Source: Phycisphaerales bacterium (lineage in GTDB: Bacteria; Planctomycetota; Phycisphaerae; Phycisphaerales; UBA1924). Taken from it: 6,924 nt of DNA. Of the stretch, positions 6,017 through 6,924 are shown one piece after another. The stretch lies in contig JAUXUZ010000456.1 in assembly GCA_030680655.1 (NCBI GenBank), positions 1-6,924 of the forward strand, in the 5' to 3' direction. Positions within the stretch are counted from its first letter, which is position 1, and every line of letters begins with the position of its first letter. Both the position numbers and the translations under genes were made by a program. The notes under the pieces were generated by a model. It did not search any database. It had not been told where the DNA came from and saw only the letters and a program-made list of their open reading frames with translations.

Positions 6017-6637
6017 TCAAGGCTGCGCGAGGTAGTGCGTGTAGCTGAACCCGCTGGCGTCGGTCACACCAAGTGAAGTAAACGCCAGGTCGAGCTCTTC
6101 CATCGCCGCCATCGAACCGTCGCTGCGTTGGATGTTGTAGTGCCGAAAGCCAACGATCGTCACATCCGAGAACGCGTACGACGTGTTTCCGCTCAATGAA
6201 GGGACCACGGCCGTCGCGGTTTGCGCGTGCTGACCGGTCGCGATAATTCGGTACGCCCGCGCCGACCCGTCACCCATCTCACGGACGATTGTGCACCCGT
6301 CGAACACAGCTGCGCCCGTTGATCCACCCCCACCCAGAGGTGCATTCCTTCGCATAAGAAGCCTCAAGCCGAGAATGGGGCCACTGAAGGACTGCGCGCC
6401 GGCCGAGATCGCGAACGTGCCTGCGCTGCGGTCCCCTCCCGGGACCGCCGGCCCCCGCCCCCCCACCGTGCCGATCGACCCGCTGATGTTCGTCACCGCG
6501 TCATAGATCTCCTGCGTCGTCTTGCCTCCCGCCGAGACCGGACCCGACGGCGGGTTCAGCGGACCGGCGACGAGAAAGGCGCCCGCAGCAACAACCGCGC
6601 AAGCGGCCAGCACGAACTGAACTTTGGCGATCGACAT
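6017..6637 (-). CDS. Exported protein with probable Hcp-like (type VI tube family) beta domain, 206 aa
   Basis: The N-terminus is a Sec-type signal: a short basic start (MSIAK), then a hydrophobic run to about residue 24 ending in FLVA, with cleavage likely near there. The mature protein opens with a Pro/Gly stretch and KTTQEIYDAV (39-48), then a Gly-rich linker. Residues about 80-192 show the order seen in Hcp proteins: a glycine cluster (GGGGSTG, 102-108), a strand with charged residues (TIVREMGDGS), ATGQHAQTATAV, SDVTIVGFRHYNIQR, and a final MEELDLAFTSLGV. This is my reading of the pattern against Hcp and needs a profile search. Hcp normally forms the type VI secretion tube and has no signal peptide, so a surface or periplasmic role is more likely here. 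The ATG at 6637 follows AAGGAG (6649-6644) by 6 nt and is preferred over the frame's upstream start at 6685. The stop lies 15 bp from the convergent ricT stop. Confidence 0.75.
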   Translation of the reverse strand: MSIAKVQFVLAACAVVAAGAFLVAGPLNPPSGPVSAGGKTTQEIYDAVTNISGSIGTVGGRGPAVPGGDRSAGTFAISAGAQSFSGPILGLRLLMRRNAPLGGGGSTGAAVFDGCTIVREMGDGSARAYRIIATGQHAQTATAVVPSLSGNTSYAFSDVTIVGFRHYNIQRSDGSMAAMEELDLAFTSLGVTDASGFSYTHYLAQP

Positions 6638-6643
6638 GGGGTA

Positions 6644-6685
6644 CTCCTTAACCGCCAAAGGTACCGGCTTCTGCGCCGACCGCAA
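6644..6685 (-). promoter_or_regulatory. Candidate promoter and strong ribosome site of the exported-protein gene
   Basis: Reading leftward, TTGCGG (6685-6680) and TACCTT (6663-6658) are separated by 16 nt and could be -35 and -10 boxes. Each matches three of six consensus bases. They are followed by AAGGAG (6649-6644), 6 nt before the ATG at 6637. The ribosome site is convincing and fixes the start; the promoter is tentative. The leader would be only about 14 nt. Confidence 0.35.
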
Positions 6686-6740
6686 GGGGAAAACCCGATA
6701 TCCCCACGATTGGGCAGACGCTTGAGCAGCAAACGGCGTC

Positions 6741-6924
6741 TCAGAGAGCCGCTAGCACCCCCTCGGCCATGATCCCGCTGTTGATCGCCGCGGCGGTTGT
6801 GCCGATGCCCGGCCAGGTGGTGTCGCCACCTTGCAGGAAACCGCGGACGCCGAACCCGTGGGGCACGGCCTTGAGGTTGGCGTTGCCGAGCGTGAGCTGC
6901 GTCCCGCCGACTGAACCGCGGTAG
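6741..6924 (-). CDS. FAD-dependent oxidoreductase, phytoene desaturase/CrtI-like, C-terminal 60 residues, cut by window edge
   Basis: Only the last 60 codons are present; the gene enters from beyond the right edge and stops at TGA (6743-6741). The visible peptide has HGFGVRGFLQGGDTTWPGIG followed by TTAAAINSGIMAEGVLAAL. This matches the C-terminal FAD-binding signature of phytoene desaturase, carotenoid isomerase and related amine-oxidase-superfamily flavoproteins, where a GD-S/T-T-h-PG turn precedes a helix of the xxSGxxxAE type. The enzyme therefore binds FAD; which substrate it acts on cannot be told from this fragment. It lies 103 bp upstream of the exported-protein gene on the same strand, but the candidate promoter in that gap suggests the two can be transcribed separately. 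Confidence 0.7.
   Translation of the reverse strand, partial: YRGSVGGTQLTLGNANLKAVPHGFGVRGFLQGGDTTWPGIGTTAAAINSGIMAEGVLAAL

Noticed and set aside
6599..6610. Possible lipobox (LAAC, Cys13) in the exported protein
   Set aside because: The cysteine lies in the middle of the hydrophobic run, which continues to about residue 24. A true lipobox cysteine ends the run, so an ordinary signal peptide fits better.

Overview
The window is GC-rich and densely coding. It holds six protein genes, two of them cut by the window edges, and no RNA genes or CRISPR. Gene content suggests a planctomycete-type bacterium, perhaps of the Phycisphaerae. The signs are a RicT/PSP1 protein with an added disordered tail, and a secreted Hcp-like protein whose mature N-terminus begins with a Pro/Gly stretch and a KTTQEIYDAV-like segment. 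This placement is inferred from protein style, not from a marker gene. Most starts have a GGAG or AAGGAG ribosome site about 5-6 nt upstream, which fixes several start codons.

Left part (1-1258): the N-terminal 216 residues of NuoD (complex I 49-kDa-type subunit, minus strand) are divergent from a 150-residue two-CBS-domain protein (plus strand). They share a 156-bp intergenic region. Middle (1266-4331): an MmgE/PrpD-family dehydratase-like protein (minus strand) is divergent from a complete biosynthetic-type thiolase (plus strand), across a 294-bp region. That region has a good -10 box for the thiolase and a 12-bp direct repeat on the dehydratase side. Both families also occur together in the Bacillus mmg operon, so the pair may serve short-chain acyl-CoA or propionate-type metabolism.

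Right part (4332-6924): directly after the thiolase stop codon lies a 117-bp element. It is bounded by a perfect 28-bp inverted repeat, each arm is itself a hairpin, and a degenerate third copy sits in the spacer. It resembles a REP/BIME pair or a small MITE and is the most unusual object here. It is followed by ricT, which has all the RicT cysteines, an extra cysteine cluster in the N-terminal half and a tail of about 180 residues rich in Gly, Gln, Pro and Arg with internal repeats. Convergent to ricT, and 15 bp away, is a gene for an exported protein that I read as an Hcp-fold relative. Upstream of that gene is the last 60 residues of an FAD-dependent phytoene-desaturase-like oxidoreductase.

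No complete new multi-gene defence or mobile system is visible. The noteworthy items are the nested inverted repeat, the modified RicT, and a signal-peptide-bearing Hcp-like protein with no secretion genes beside it in the window.
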